Below are positions 35,776-43,832 of a stretch of DNA of 64,000 nt, one piece after another (the first letter of the stretch is position 1; each line of letters begins with the position of its first letter). Source of the stretch: Breoghania sp037026715 (GTDB lineage Bacteria > Pseudomonadota > Alphaproteobacteria > Rhizobiales > Stappiaceae); contig NZ_JBANCG010000015.1 of NCBI RefSeq assembly GCF_037026715.1, positions 10,200 through 74,199 on the forward strand, written 5' to 3'. The notes below the pieces were generated by a model. That model ran no database searches, had not been told where the DNA came from, and worked only from the letters and a program-made list of their open reading frames with translations. The position numbers were made by a program, and so were the translations under genes.

Positions 35776-36972
35776 TTGGCGGAACTACCAAACATTCATC
35801 ACCTGCGTGCCTTCGCGCTCGCGGCCCGGCTGAACTCGGTTCACCGTGCGGCAGATGCCGCGCATCTGTCCCAGCCGGCGGTGACCCAGGCGCTCGCGCG
35901 GCTTGAGAAGCGTTATGGCTGCCGGTTCTTCGAACGCCGCTCCACCGGTGTCTATCCGACGGAGCTCGGCGAGATCATGCTGGCCCGGGTGGAACGCGCG
36001 CTGGATCTGATCGGCGAGGCCGCGCGCCGGCTTTCGGAAAGCGCGCGCCGCTCCGCCCAGACGAAGGGCGGGACGATCGAGCGGCTGGCGACCACCGCCC
36101 AGCTTCGCGCGCTGGTGGCGATCGCGCGCACAGGCGGCTATTCAGCGGCCGCCCGCGCCCTCGGCCTTGCGCAGCCATCCGTCCACCGGGCCGCCCGCGA
36201 TCTGGAGCGGCTGGCCGGCGTGCCGCTGTTCGAGCGCATCAGCCAGGGCGTGGCGCTGACGCCGCAGGGCCGCATGCTGGCGCTCCGGGCCGCGCTCGCC
36301 TTTCGCGAGATCGATGCGGCGACCGATGATCTGGAGGAGGCCAAGGGTCTCGTGCGCGGCCGGCTCGTCATCGGCACGCTGCCGCTGGTGCGCAGCGAGA
36401 TCCTACCGGAGGCGGTGACCGCGCTTTGCAAGCGCTACCCGCAGGCCTCCATCCGCATCGACGACGGGTCCTACGCCAGCCAGCTGCAGGCGCTGAGGAT
36501 GGGCGAGATCGATCTGTTGATCGGCGCGCTGCGCCGGCCGGCGCCGGCCGAAGACGTGGAAGAGCGCGAGTTCTTCACCGATACGCTGTCGGTGATCGCC
36601 CGTGTCGGCCATCCGCTCGCCGGGCGCGCCCGTGTCGCGCCTGAGGATCTCCAGCGCTATCCCTGGGTCGTGCCGCGCTCCGGAACACCGACGCGCGAGC
36701 ATTTCGAGACGCTGATCGGCTCGCAGTCGATGAGCGGGCTGATCGAGACCTCGTCGCTCGTGGCCTTGCGCGGGCTTCTTGTGAAGAGCGACCGGCTGAG
36801 CCTGCTGTCGCGGCGCCAGATCACCTACGAGGAGCGCGCCGGTCTGCTGACGGCGCTTCCCGTCGAACTCGGCGACCGCCCCCGCCCGATCGGCGTGACG
36901 CTGCGCGCCAACTGGCGCCCGACCGGACTGCAGACGGCGTTCCTGGAGATCCTGCGCGAAAAGGCCCGGTAG
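35776..36972 (+). CDS. LysR-family regulator with two N-terminal HTH domains
   Basis: This 398-residue protein is about 95 residues longer than usual LysR regulators. The extra length is a second LysR-type winged HTH. The first is at about 7-66 (AADAAHLSQPAVTQALARLE) and the second at about 108-167 (AARALGLAQPSVHRAARDLE), each followed by an FFERR- or FERIS-type wing and a P-x-G segment. A LysR effector-binding domain fills 195-395. The start is TTG with a weak ribosome-binding site. It is divergent from galB and so is very likely the regulator of the PDC cluster, probably responding to a pathway dicarboxylate. Confidence 0.87.
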   Translation: MAELPNIHHLRAFALAARLNSVHRAADAAHLSQPAVTQALARLEKRYGCRFFERRSTGVYPTELGEIMLARVERALDLIGEAARRLSESARRSAQTKGGTIERLATTAQLRALVAIARTGGYSAAARALGLAQPSVHRAARDLERLAGVPLFERISQGVALTPQGRMLALRAALAFREIDAATDDLEEAKGLVRGRLVIGTLPLVRSEILPEAVTALCKRYPQASIRIDDGSYASQLQALRMGEIDLLIGALRRPAPAEDVEEREFFTDTLSVIARVGHPLAGRARVAPEDLQRYPWVVPRSGTPTREHFETLIGSQSMSGLIETSSLVALRGLLVKSDRLSLLSRRQITYEERAGLLTALPVELGDRPRPIGVTLRANWRPTGLQTAFLEILREKAR

Positions 36973-36990
36973 ACGGGGGTATACCCGATC

Positions 36991-37118
36991 CCTCCGCCGT
37001 CATCACCCGGCTCTGTCCGGGTGATCCAGCGGCCGCCGCACATGCCGCAGCCCGCGATGGATTGCCCGGACGAAGCCTGTGCTCGCGAAAGCGGGTGCCG
37101 GGCGATGACGGAAGAGAG
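36991..37118. repeat. Paired palindromic repeat, family B copy 3
   Basis: Left hairpin CATCACCCGG...CCGGGTGATCC. The right hairpin starts ATTGCCCGG and ends CCGGGCGATGACGG, but it is interrupted by an inserted GC-rich hairpin (GCTCGCGAAAGCGGG). It lies between the LysR gene and the PfkB kinase gene, whose transcripts converge. Confidence 0.8.
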
Positions 37119-37157
37119 GTCTGAGCGGCCTGCCCCGGCAATTGCCGGGGCGCCTTC

Positions 37158-38159
37158 TCAGATGTCGAAGCCGTTCTGGGCGGCGAGGTTCTTCAGCGAG
37201 GCCTCGGGCCGCGCGCCGACGTGGCCGATCACCTCCGCCGCCGCCATGCAGCCCAGCTCCGCGCAGCGCGGCAGCTCATAGCCGCGTGCCAGCCCGAACA
37301 GGAAGCCGGCGGCGTAGAGATCGCCCGCACCCGTCAGATCGACGACCTCGTCGACCGGATTGGCACGCACCTTGAAGGTCTCCTCGCGGGTGACGGTCAG
37401 CGAGCCCTTTTCCGACAGGGTGACTGTGGCCAGCCGCGCATCCTCGCGCACCGCGTTGATCGCGCTGTCGATGTCGGAGGTCTCGTAGAGCGCCTTCAGC
37501 TCGTGCTCGTTGGCGAAGACGATATCGACCGCACCGGTGCGGATCAGCTCGCGGAATTCACCGCGGTAGCGGTCGACACAGAAGCTGTCCGACAGCGTCA
37601 GCGCCGTCTGGCGGTCGGCGGCATGCGCCAGATCCATCGCCCGGCGGAACGCCTCCTTGGCGGCCGGCGGATCCCACAGGTAGCCTTCCATGTAGGTGAT
37701 GGCGGAGCGGGAGACGAGATCGGCGTCGATGTCGTCGGGGCCGAGTTCGGTGCAGGCGCCGAGATAGGTGTTCATGGTCCGCTCGCCGTCCGGCGTGATG
37801 AGGATCATGGAGCGGGCGGTCGGATTGCCGCCTTTCAGCGGCGCGGTGGAGAAATGGGCGCCGATGCCGCGCATGTCGTGCGCATAGGCCGCGCCCAGCT
37901 CGTCGTCGGCGACCTTGCCGATATAGGCGGCCTTGCCGCCGAGCGAGGCGATGCCGGCGATGGTGTTGCCGGCGCTGCCGCCCGACATCCGGGTGGCCGA
38001 GCCCATCTTGCCGTAGAGACGTTCCGCCTCGGCGGTGTCGACAAGGCGCATGGAGCCTTTCACCAGCTTCTCGGTGACGAGGAAGTCGGATTCGACATGG
38101 GCGAAGACGTCGGCGATCGCGTTGCCGATGCCGAGAACGTCGTAGGTCAGATCGGTCAT
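37158..38159 (-). CDS. PfkB-family carbohydrate/nucleoside kinase (adenosine kinase-like)
   Basis: This 333-residue ribokinase-fold enzyme has the N-terminal GGSAGNTIAGIASLGG motif at about 60-75, the lid region, and the C-terminal anion hole and catalytic base DLTGAGDLYAAGF. Close relatives in rhizobia are annotated as adenosine kinase (adenosine plus ATP to AMP), which fits the sequence, but the substrate is not proved by motifs. It lies 68 bases after pheA on the same strand and may be co-transcribed with it. Confidence 0.88.
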   Translation of the reverse strand: MTDLTYDVLGIGNAIADVFAHVESDFLVTEKLVKGSMRLVDTAEAERLYGKMGSATRMSGGSAGNTIAGIASLGGKAAYIGKVADDELGAAYAHDMRGIGAHFSTAPLKGGNPTARSMILITPDGERTMNTYLGACTELGPDDIDADLVSRSAITYMEGYLWDPPAAKEAFRRAMDLAHAADRQTALTLSDSFCVDRYRGEFRELIRTGAVDIVFANEHELKALYETSDIDSAINAVREDARLATVTLSEKGSLTVTREETFKVRANPVDEVVDLTGAGDLYAAGFLFGLARGYELPRCAELGCMAAAEVIGHVGARPEASLKNLAAQNGFDI

Positions 38160-38227
38160 TCAGATGTCCGTTCGTTGTTGGTCGGAAGGGTGAAGCCCGC
38201 TTTGAGGGTTCCGGATCGCCGGAGGCG

Positions 38228-39118
38228 TCAGACGCCGGGCGTCGGCCGGAGCGCGCGGTTGGCCTCCGGCTCGCGGATCTTCTCGCGGAAGGGGCTGGCG
38301 CGATAGACGCCCAGCATCTTGAATTCGGCACAGAAGAACTTCAGCTCCTCCAGCGCCAGGGCCACGTTGCGCTCGTCCGGGTGGCCCTCGACATCCGCAT
38401 AGAACATGGACGCGAAGAACTGGCCTTCGAGCTGGTAGCTCTCCAGCTTCGTCATGTTGACGTTGTTCGTCGCGAAACCGCCGAGCGCCTTGTAGAGCGC
38501 GGCCGGCACGTTGCGCACGCGGAAGATCATGGTGGTGATGACGGGCTGGCCGTTGTCGGCCGCCCGCATGTCGTCGCGCGCGAGGATCAGGAAGCGGGTC
38601 GTGTTGTGAGCCGCGTCCTCAACATCGCGCGCGAGGATTTCCAGGCCGTAGGCCTCCGCCGCCAGATCCGGGGCGAGGGCGGCGGCCGTAAGATCGCCGC
38701 GCTCGGCGATCTGGCGGGCGGAGCCGGCGGTGTCGGCGCCGACGACGGCGGCAAGTCCCAGCCGGCGGATCAGCTTGCGGCACTGGCCGAGCGCCATGAT
38801 GTGGCTCTGCACGCTCTTCAGCCCCTCGATGGTGGCGCCCTTGGGCGCCATCAGCTGGAAACGGATCGGCATGAAATATTCGCCGATGATGTGCATGGAG
38901 GAACGCGGCAGCAGGTGGTGGATGTCGGCCACGCGTCCCGCGACCGAGTTCTCCACCGGGATCATGCCGAGTTCGGCCTCCCCCGATTCCAGCGCGTGAA
39001 AGCAGTCCTCGAAGGTCGCGCAGGGCACCGATTCGTAGTCGGGGTACACGTCCCGGCAGGCCATATGCGAATTCGCACCCGGCTCGCCCTGATACACGAT
39101 CTTCTTCATGCTCGACAT
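38228..39118 (-). CDS. pheA: Prephenate dehydratase
   Basis: This 296-residue monofunctional prephenate dehydratase turns prephenate into phenylpyruvate in phenylalanine synthesis. The N-terminal YQGEPGANSHMA segment, IPVENSVAGRV and the catalytic NTTRFLIL are visible. A C-terminal ACT domain follows (from about 200, with PAALYKALGGFATNNVNMTK), which normally mediates Phe feedback. In the ESRP motif of that domain this protein has ESYQ, a change seen in other alphaproteobacterial versions. No chorismate mutase domain is attached. It is 52 bases downstream of kdsB. Confidence 0.94.
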   Translation of the reverse strand: MSSMKKIVYQGEPGANSHMACRDVYPDYESVPCATFEDCFHALESGEAELGMIPVENSVAGRVADIHHLLPRSSMHIIGEYFMPIRFQLMAPKGATIEGLKSVQSHIMALGQCRKLIRRLGLAAVVGADTAGSARQIAERGDLTAAALAPDLAAEAYGLEILARDVEDAAHNTTRFLILARDDMRAADNGQPVITTMIFRVRNVPAALYKALGGFATNNVNMTKLESYQLEGQFFASMFYADVEGHPDERNVALALEELKFFCAEFKMLGVYRASPFREKIREPEANRALRPTPGV

Positions 39119-39170
39119 TTCTGGATTGATCCTCGAAATCTTCTTGTCGTTGTTATGTCAGGTCTTTTCA

Positions 39171-39950
39171 TCAGGCCTTTTCGGAGGCCGCTTCCATGCG
39201 GGCGAAGGCGGCGCGCACGCGTTCCAGATCCTGGGCGGTGTTGACGTCCATCGGCGTCGCCGGAACCAGGCTCACGTCGATGCGCATACCCGCCTCAAGT
39301 GCGCGAAGCTGTTCCAGCTTCTCGCGCATTTCAAGCGGCGATGGCGGCATGGCGACGAACCGTTCGAGCGCGGCCCGGCGCCAGGCATAGACGCCGATGT
39401 GCTGGTAGAGCGGCCCGTCGCCGGTGGGAGCGGTGGCGCGGGTGAAATAGAGCGCGCGGTGGCGTCCGGGCGAAAGCGGCGTGGTGACGGCCTTGACGAA
39501 GCTCGGGTCGCTGCGCCCCGCCTCGTCGCGGATCTCGGTCATGATGGTACCGATGTCGACGGCCGGGTCGGAAAGCGGATCGAGGGCCGCGGCGAGCGAG
39601 GCCGGATCGATCAGCGGCACGTCGCCCTGCAGGTTGAGGATGACGTCGCAGTCGGGATCGGCCTTCTTGACCGCCTCGCGCACGCGGTCGGAGCCCGAGG
39701 CGTGGTCCTTGCTGGTCATGACGGCGCGCCCGCCGGCGGCCTCCACCACCGCGCAGATGCGCGCGTCGTCGGCCGCCACCACGACGGGGCCGAGATCGGC
39801 CTCGCGGGCACGGTCGAGCACCTGGACGATCATCGGTTTGCCGGCGATATCGGCCAGCGGCTTGTCGGGCAATCGGGAGGAAGCCATGCGCGCCGGGATC
39901 ACCACGAGAACACGCGGGAGGCGGCGGGAAGAACCAGTGGAAGCGGACAT
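39171..39950 (-). CDS. kdsB: 3-deoxy-manno-octulosonate cytidylyltransferase
   Basis: This 259-residue enzyme makes CMP-Kdo for the lipopolysaccharide core. It has the N-terminal IPARMASSRLPDKPLADIAGK-type nucleotide loop, SKDHASGSDRVREA, the metal-binding LNLQGDVPLI, and YQHIGVYAWRR. The start at 39950 places the loop at the normal distance; in-frame Met residues further upstream give a low-complexity extension. It is followed by pheA on the same strand, a common order in rhizobia, and is divergent from cycM. Confidence 0.94.
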   Translation of the reverse strand: MSASTGSSRRLPRVLVVIPARMASSRLPDKPLADIAGKPMIVQVLDRAREADLGPVVVAADDARICAVVEAAGGRAVMTSKDHASGSDRVREAVKKADPDCDVILNLQGDVPLIDPASLAAALDPLSDPAVDIGTIMTEIRDEAGRSDPSFVKAVTTPLSPGRHRALYFTRATAPTGDGPLYQHIGVYAWRRAALERFVAMPPSPLEMREKLEQLRALEAGMRIDVSLVPATPMDVNTAQDLERVRAAFARMEAASEKA

Positions 39951-40374
39951 CGAGAAAAGTGCTCCTGGATCGACGCGGAAACCGTTCGGGCCTTCAGGGG
40001 TCTTGCGCCGAAGCGCCATTGCGTTGACCGGGCTGGGCTCCCCGGCATCGATCGGGTTCATGGTCTTGGAACGGCGCCGTCCCGGCCCGGACCCTCGGCC
40101 GGGCCCGAGGCTCAAGGCTCGGGCCGGGCCCCGGTTCCTGGGGCGGACGCGCTGCTCCGGCGTGCGGGCGTCTGATCGGGCGGATCGCGGCGGCATGCAA
40201 ACGCTTGCCGGACGCGCTCCCGCTCTTGTACCAATGACGCAGGAAGTGGTTGTTTTATACCTATGGACAGCGGCGTCAAAAAATTTGTAGTTTCCGGCGA
40301 CTTTGGGCAAAAGTGCTGACAGGGACGGGGAGGGTTGCTGCCGGTCGTCTCCTGACAGCAAGTCAAGTGGAGAA
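39951..40374. other. Divergent intergenic region between kdsB and cycM
   Basis: About 420 bases. It has a strong GC-rich hairpin (40097-40130), a stretch without recognisable content, and an A/T-rich segment at 40245-40295 that probably holds the cycM promoter. No gene is seen. Confidence 0.5.
40097..40130. repeat. GC-rich 13-bp inverted repeat
   Basis: GGCCGGGCCCGAG and CTCGGGCCGGGCC pair with a single mismatch around an 8-base loop. It lies upstream of both flanking genes, so a terminator role is not obvious. Confidence 0.6.
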
Positions 40375-41043
40375 ATGGCCGACATGGATAGCTTCGAGCT
40401 GAACAAGATCGCCGGAGCAGTGCTGCTCTCCCTTCTCGTCATCATGGCGCTGGGGGTGTCCTCCGACATCATCTTCGACAGCCACGAACCGGAGGTCGCC
40501 GGCTATCCGATCGAGGTCGCGTCGGCGGATGGCGCTGGGGCAAGTGCCGAACCTGCCGAAGCGGAAGCGCCGAAGTCGCTGGCCCAGCGCCTGGCCGAAG
40601 CCGATGCCGGCGCCGGCGAGAAGGTCTCCAAGAAGTGCCTTGCCTGCCATTCCTTCGAGGAGGGCGGTCCGAACAAGGTCGGCCCGAACCTGTGGGGCGT
40701 CGTCGGCCGCAAGCCGGCCAGCCACGAGGGCTTCAACTACTCCGCCGCCATGCAGGAATTCGCCGCCTCGCATCCGGAATGGACGTTCGAGCAGCTCGAC
40801 GAATTCGTCACCAAGCCGAAGGATCACATCCCCGGCACCGCGATGGCCTTCGCCGGCCTATCCAAGGCGGATGACCGCGCCAACCTGATCGTCTACCTGC
40901 ACACGCTGTCGGAAAACCCGTTGCCGCTGCCGACCCCTGAGGCCGCCGCGCCGGAAGGCGGTTCGACCGAGAACACCGGCGATGCGGCCCCCGCGGAAGG
41001 AGCCGCCCCGGCCGAGCCGGAGACCGCGCCCGCCAACCAGTAG
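40375..41043 (+). CDS. cycM: Membrane-anchored class I cytochrome c (CycM-like)
   Basis: This 222-residue protein has an uncleaved N-terminal membrane anchor (about 11-30) and a periplasmic cytochrome c domain. Heme attaches through Cys88 and Cys91 with His92 (KCLACHSF), and Met157 (GTAMAFAG) is the sixth ligand. Before the heme domain there is an Ala/Glu/Pro spacer, and after it an acidic Ala/Pro/Glu tail of about 40 residues. CycM-type cytochromes carry electrons from the bc1 complex to the aa3 oxidase. The ATG at 40375 follows GGAGAA. Confidence 0.92.
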   Translation: MADMDSFELNKIAGAVLLSLLVIMALGVSSDIIFDSHEPEVAGYPIEVASADGAGASAEPAEAEAPKSLAQRLAEADAGAGEKVSKKCLACHSFEEGGPNKVGPNLWGVVGRKPASHEGFNYSAAMQEFAASHPEWTFEQLDEFVTKPKDHIPGTAMAFAGLSKADDRANLIVYLHTLSENPLPLPTPEAAAPEGGSTENTGDAAPAEGAAPAEPETAPANQ

Positions 41044-41406
41044 GCGCGGGCATCCTCAGCGACATGTGCGGGCGGGGCGTTCCGAGACGTCCCGTCGATT
41101 GGCCCGCCGCCCGGATCCGGATCGTTTCATGCTCTGGCGGAAGCGGGTTCGTGTGTTGGGGCTCATCCTTCGAGACGCCCGCTGACGCGGGCTCCTCAGG
41201 ATGACGTTGTCCGGGTTGCTATTTCCGCGAAATCAGCGACAGACACAACGAAGGCCTCAACAAACTCAACCTCATCCTGAGGAGCGCTCGCAAGAGCGCG
41301 TCTCGAAGGATGGGCCGCACGGAAGATGCGCGCCGTGCTCCCGCCCATCCGTAAAGCGCGTCCCCGCCACCGCAGCAAACGCGAAAGAGGCCACGCCCCT
41401 GCCCGC
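41044..41406. other. Intergenic region with a palindromic repeat
   Basis: About 360 bases between the convergent cycM and XRE genes. Most of it is family A copy 3 (41161-41314). No gene is seen. Confidence 0.55.
41161..41314. repeat. Paired palindromic repeat, family A copy 3
   Basis: The left hairpin is GCCCGC-tgac-GCGGGC and the right one GCGCTC-gcaa-GAGCGC, inside the same outer arms as the other copies. The spacer between the two modules is the longest of the set. Confidence 0.85.
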
Positions 41407-41778
41407 CTATACCCCGTCCTTGGCGGCCACCACGCGCAGCTGGTGGATCATGTGCTGGAGCGACTCCTTCGACAGGCCGGCGATCTTGGCCGACATGAGG
41501 TTGGCGAGTTCGGTTGCCTCCGGTTCCAGTCCGGCCGTGTCCACCGTGATGCGCGGATCGGAGATCTCGGCGAGCCGCTGCAACTCTTCCGCCTCGTCCC
41601 AGATCACGTTGAAGAAGGTGATGATGCGGTGGACCATGAACCAGGTCGGGCGGCCGCGCCGGCCGTGTTCGAGCGCGGACAGATAGGCGCTGGAGACCTG
41701 AAGCGTCTGCGCCATTTCCTTCAGCGTGATGCCGCGCTTGCGGCGCAGGTCGCGCAGCTTCGCTCCGAACGGTGTCAT
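41407..41778 (-). CDS. XRE-family HTH regulator
   Basis: This 123-residue protein has a Cro/CI-type HTH at about 5-60 (KRGITLKEMAQTLQVSSAYLS) and a C-terminal helical part without a known domain. It overlaps the Smr gene as ATGA. In Hyphomicrobiales this regulator often follows smr and mltA, so it is part of a conserved gene group and not a phage remnant. Targets are unknown. Confidence 0.87.
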   Translation of the reverse strand: MTPFGAKLRDLRRKRGITLKEMAQTLQVSSAYLSALEHGRRGRPTWFMVHRIITFFNVIWDEAEELQRLAEISDPRITVDTAGLEPEATELANLMSAKIAGLSKESLQHMIHQLRVVAAKDGV

Positions 41779-42365
41779 CGCCGCCCCCCGTTTCCGCTTC
41801 CCTTGCCCTGGCCCTTGCCCGCGCGCCGGATCCGCACGTAGAGCGCCCCGGCCCCGCCATGGCCGGCATGCGCCTCCTCAAAACCGATCACCAGCATGCG
41901 GAATTCCGGCCGCTCCAGCCACAGCGGCACCATGCGCCGCAAAACCCCTTCGCCCGAGCCGGAGCGTCCGCCCTTGCCGGTGATCACCAGCACCAGACGG
42001 TGGCCCTCGCCCTGGGCGAGCGCGAGAAAGCGGCGCAGGCGACCGTGGGCCTGGTTCTGGGTCATGCCGTGCAGGTCGATGCGCGCATCGATCGCCTGCT
42101 TGCCGCGCGCCACCTTCTGGCGCATGCGGCGATCCAGCGGAGCGAGCGCGGGAATCGAAGGCGGCGGGCGCAGCGCGGCCGGGGCGGTCTGCGTCTTCTT
42201 CGGCGCGGAAACAGGCGCGCCGGCCGGCGGTGCCGGCGGTTCCTCCGCCTCGTCCGCCGGCAGGGTCTTTCCGGGCAGTGGGTCCAGCGTGCGCACGACC
42301 TGGCGCCAGAGGCGCTTTTCCTCCGGGCTCAGGGGGCGTCCGCGCCGCCCGCGGCCACCGCTCAC
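41775..42365 (-). CDS. Smr/MutS2 C-terminal domain protein
   Basis: This 196-residue protein has a Pro/Ala-rich N-terminal half and a C-terminal Smr domain (from about 95) with IDLHGMTQNQA and VLVITGKGGRSGSGEGVLR. Smr domains nick DNA or cleave RNA; stand-alone versions in bacteria are linked to ribosome or mRNA surveillance. The gene overlaps mltA by 4 bases (42362-42365) and the XRE gene by ATGA, so three genes form a tight operon. Confidence 0.9.
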   Translation of the reverse strand: MSGGRGRRGRPLSPEEKRLWRQVVRTLDPLPGKTLPADEAEEPPAPPAGAPVSAPKKTQTAPAALRPPPSIPALAPLDRRMRQKVARGKQAIDARIDLHGMTQNQAHGRLRRFLALAQGEGHRLVLVITGKGGRSGSGEGVLRRMVPLWLERPEFRMLVIGFEEAHAGHGGAGALYVRIRRAGKGQGKGSGNGGRR

Positions 42366-43831
42366 CGCTTGTCTCCCGAAAGTGCGGCCGCCGCCAGCTT
42401 CGAGCCGCGCGGCGCCAGCACCGTGAAACGCGCCGCGTGGCGGATTTCGCCGGCAACATGGCCGGCTTGCGTGCCGGTGCCCACGAAGATGTCGCCGCGC
42501 GCCGGGCCGATTATGGCCGATCCCGTGTCCTGCGCGATCATCAGCCGGCGCAACGCGCCGCCTGCGGTCGCGGGCAGGTCCGATTCCACGAAGATGGGCG
42601 TTCCGAAGGCATGGAGCTTGCGGTCGACGGCGAGCGAACGGCCTGCCGTCAGCGGCACGCCGGCCGCTCCTTCCGGGCCGTCCGTCTCCTCGCCCGCCAC
42701 CTCGCGGAAGAAGATGAAGGAGCGGTTTTGCGCCATCAGCGCGCCCGCATCGTCGCGGTGGGCCTCCAGCCAGGCGCGCAAGGCAGCCATGGTCATGTCC
42801 TCGCGCGCGATCTCGCCGCGCGCGATCAGGATGCGGCCGATGGCTGTGTAGGGCTGGCCGCTCTTGGCCGCATAGGCGAGCCGCATCACCGAACCGTCAG
42901 CGAGCTTCAGGCGGGCCGAGCCCTGAATGTGGATGAAGAAGGCATCAAGCGGGTTCTCGACCCAGGCGATCTCCAGTCCGCGTCCGGCAAGCGCGCCGTC
43001 GATGATCGCGGCACGGTCGGGATATTCGGCAAGCCGTCCGTCGGGCAGCCTGCGGGCGAAGGCGTATTCATCGTGGATGCCGGCCCTGCGCGCCGCACCC
43101 CGCATCGCGCCCGTGATCTTCACCAGATCGTCGGGCCGCCGGTAGATCGGCACGGAGAAGCGGGCCGTGCGCGTGCGGCTGCCGGCGATCGCCGGTTCGA
43201 AATAGCCGGTGACGAAGCCCGGTTCTGATAGCCGCACGGGAACGAAGTCCCGCTCAAAGAAGGCGCGCGCCGCTTCGTGCGATCCTTTTGCCGCCTCCGC
43301 CCGGGCGCACAGCGCGCCGAGATCGCGCCCGGTGATGCCGAGCGTGCCGGTGCGCCCATGCGGGGCGCGGCAGCCTTTCAGGAAGGCGGTAAGTGCTGCG
43401 CGCTTGTCGTCGTCGCGCCAGCCGGGAAGATCTGCGAAGGAGATGGTTTCAAACGCCGGCCGGGCGCGTGCAGGCGAGAGGCCTGGATCGGGCGCGCCGG
43501 AAGCGACGCGCAGCGGCGATGCGCCGGAAACGGTTTCGGGATGGCCACTGGAACCGGAAAGAGGCGACCTGTCGTCCTCGGGAAGCGTCACCGTCACGGC
43601 CTCGTTCGTCCTGGCTCCGCCCGTGCCTGTACTCGTGCCCGAAGTCGTGACAGGCGCGGCCCGTACCGGCTGGGGGCCGGCCAGCGGCCCCGCCGCCAGC
43701 ATCGCGCACGCCAGAAGCCCCAGGCTTCGTATCCCGGCCCGGAAGCTCCGGCGGCCGTCTCCGCCGGAAGTCGCGCCTCCGGCGGGGCGCGGCGGCGGGC
43801 AGGCTGCCCCCTGCCGCTTCATGGCCGGCAT
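42362..43831 (-). CDS. mltA: Membrane-bound lytic murein transglycosylase A
   Basis: This 489-residue protein is MltA, which cuts peptidoglycan to give 1,6-anhydromuropeptides. The N-terminus has a hydrophobic signal (about 33-50). A low-complexity Ser/Gly/Thr/Pro spacer of about 75 residues follows, and the MltA domain starts near 127 (FADLPGWRDD). It has VTGYFEPAIAGSRTRT, and the 3D (Asp-Asp-Asp-type) domain near the end contains MIAQDTGSAIIGPARGDIFVGTG with the catalytic Asp. No lipobox Cys is clear, unlike E. coli MltA. It starts 1 base after the Tim44-like stop. Confidence 0.92.
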   Translation of the reverse strand: MPAMKRQGAACPPPRPAGGATSGGDGRRSFRAGIRSLGLLACAMLAAGPLAGPQPVRAAPVTTSGTSTGTGGARTNEAVTVTLPEDDRSPLSGSSGHPETVSGASPLRVASGAPDPGLSPARARPAFETISFADLPGWRDDDKRAALTAFLKGCRAPHGRTGTLGITGRDLGALCARAEAAKGSHEAARAFFERDFVPVRLSEPGFVTGYFEPAIAGSRTRTARFSVPIYRRPDDLVKITGAMRGAARRAGIHDEYAFARRLPDGRLAEYPDRAAIIDGALAGRGLEIAWVENPLDAFFIHIQGSARLKLADGSVMRLAYAAKSGQPYTAIGRILIARGEIAREDMTMAALRAWLEAHRDDAGALMAQNRSFIFFREVAGEETDGPEGAAGVPLTAGRSLAVDRKLHAFGTPIFVESDLPATAGGALRRLMIAQDTGSAIIGPARGDIFVGTGTQAGHVAGEIRHAARFTVLAPRGSKLAAAALSGDKR

Positions 43832-43832
43832 G

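Noticed and set aside
41407..42365. XRE regulator plus Smr protein as a toxin-antitoxin or phage module
   Set aside because: Both overlap the mltA/Tim44 gene group, whose order is usual in this bacterial group. The Smr protein lacks toxin features, and no phage genes are nearby.
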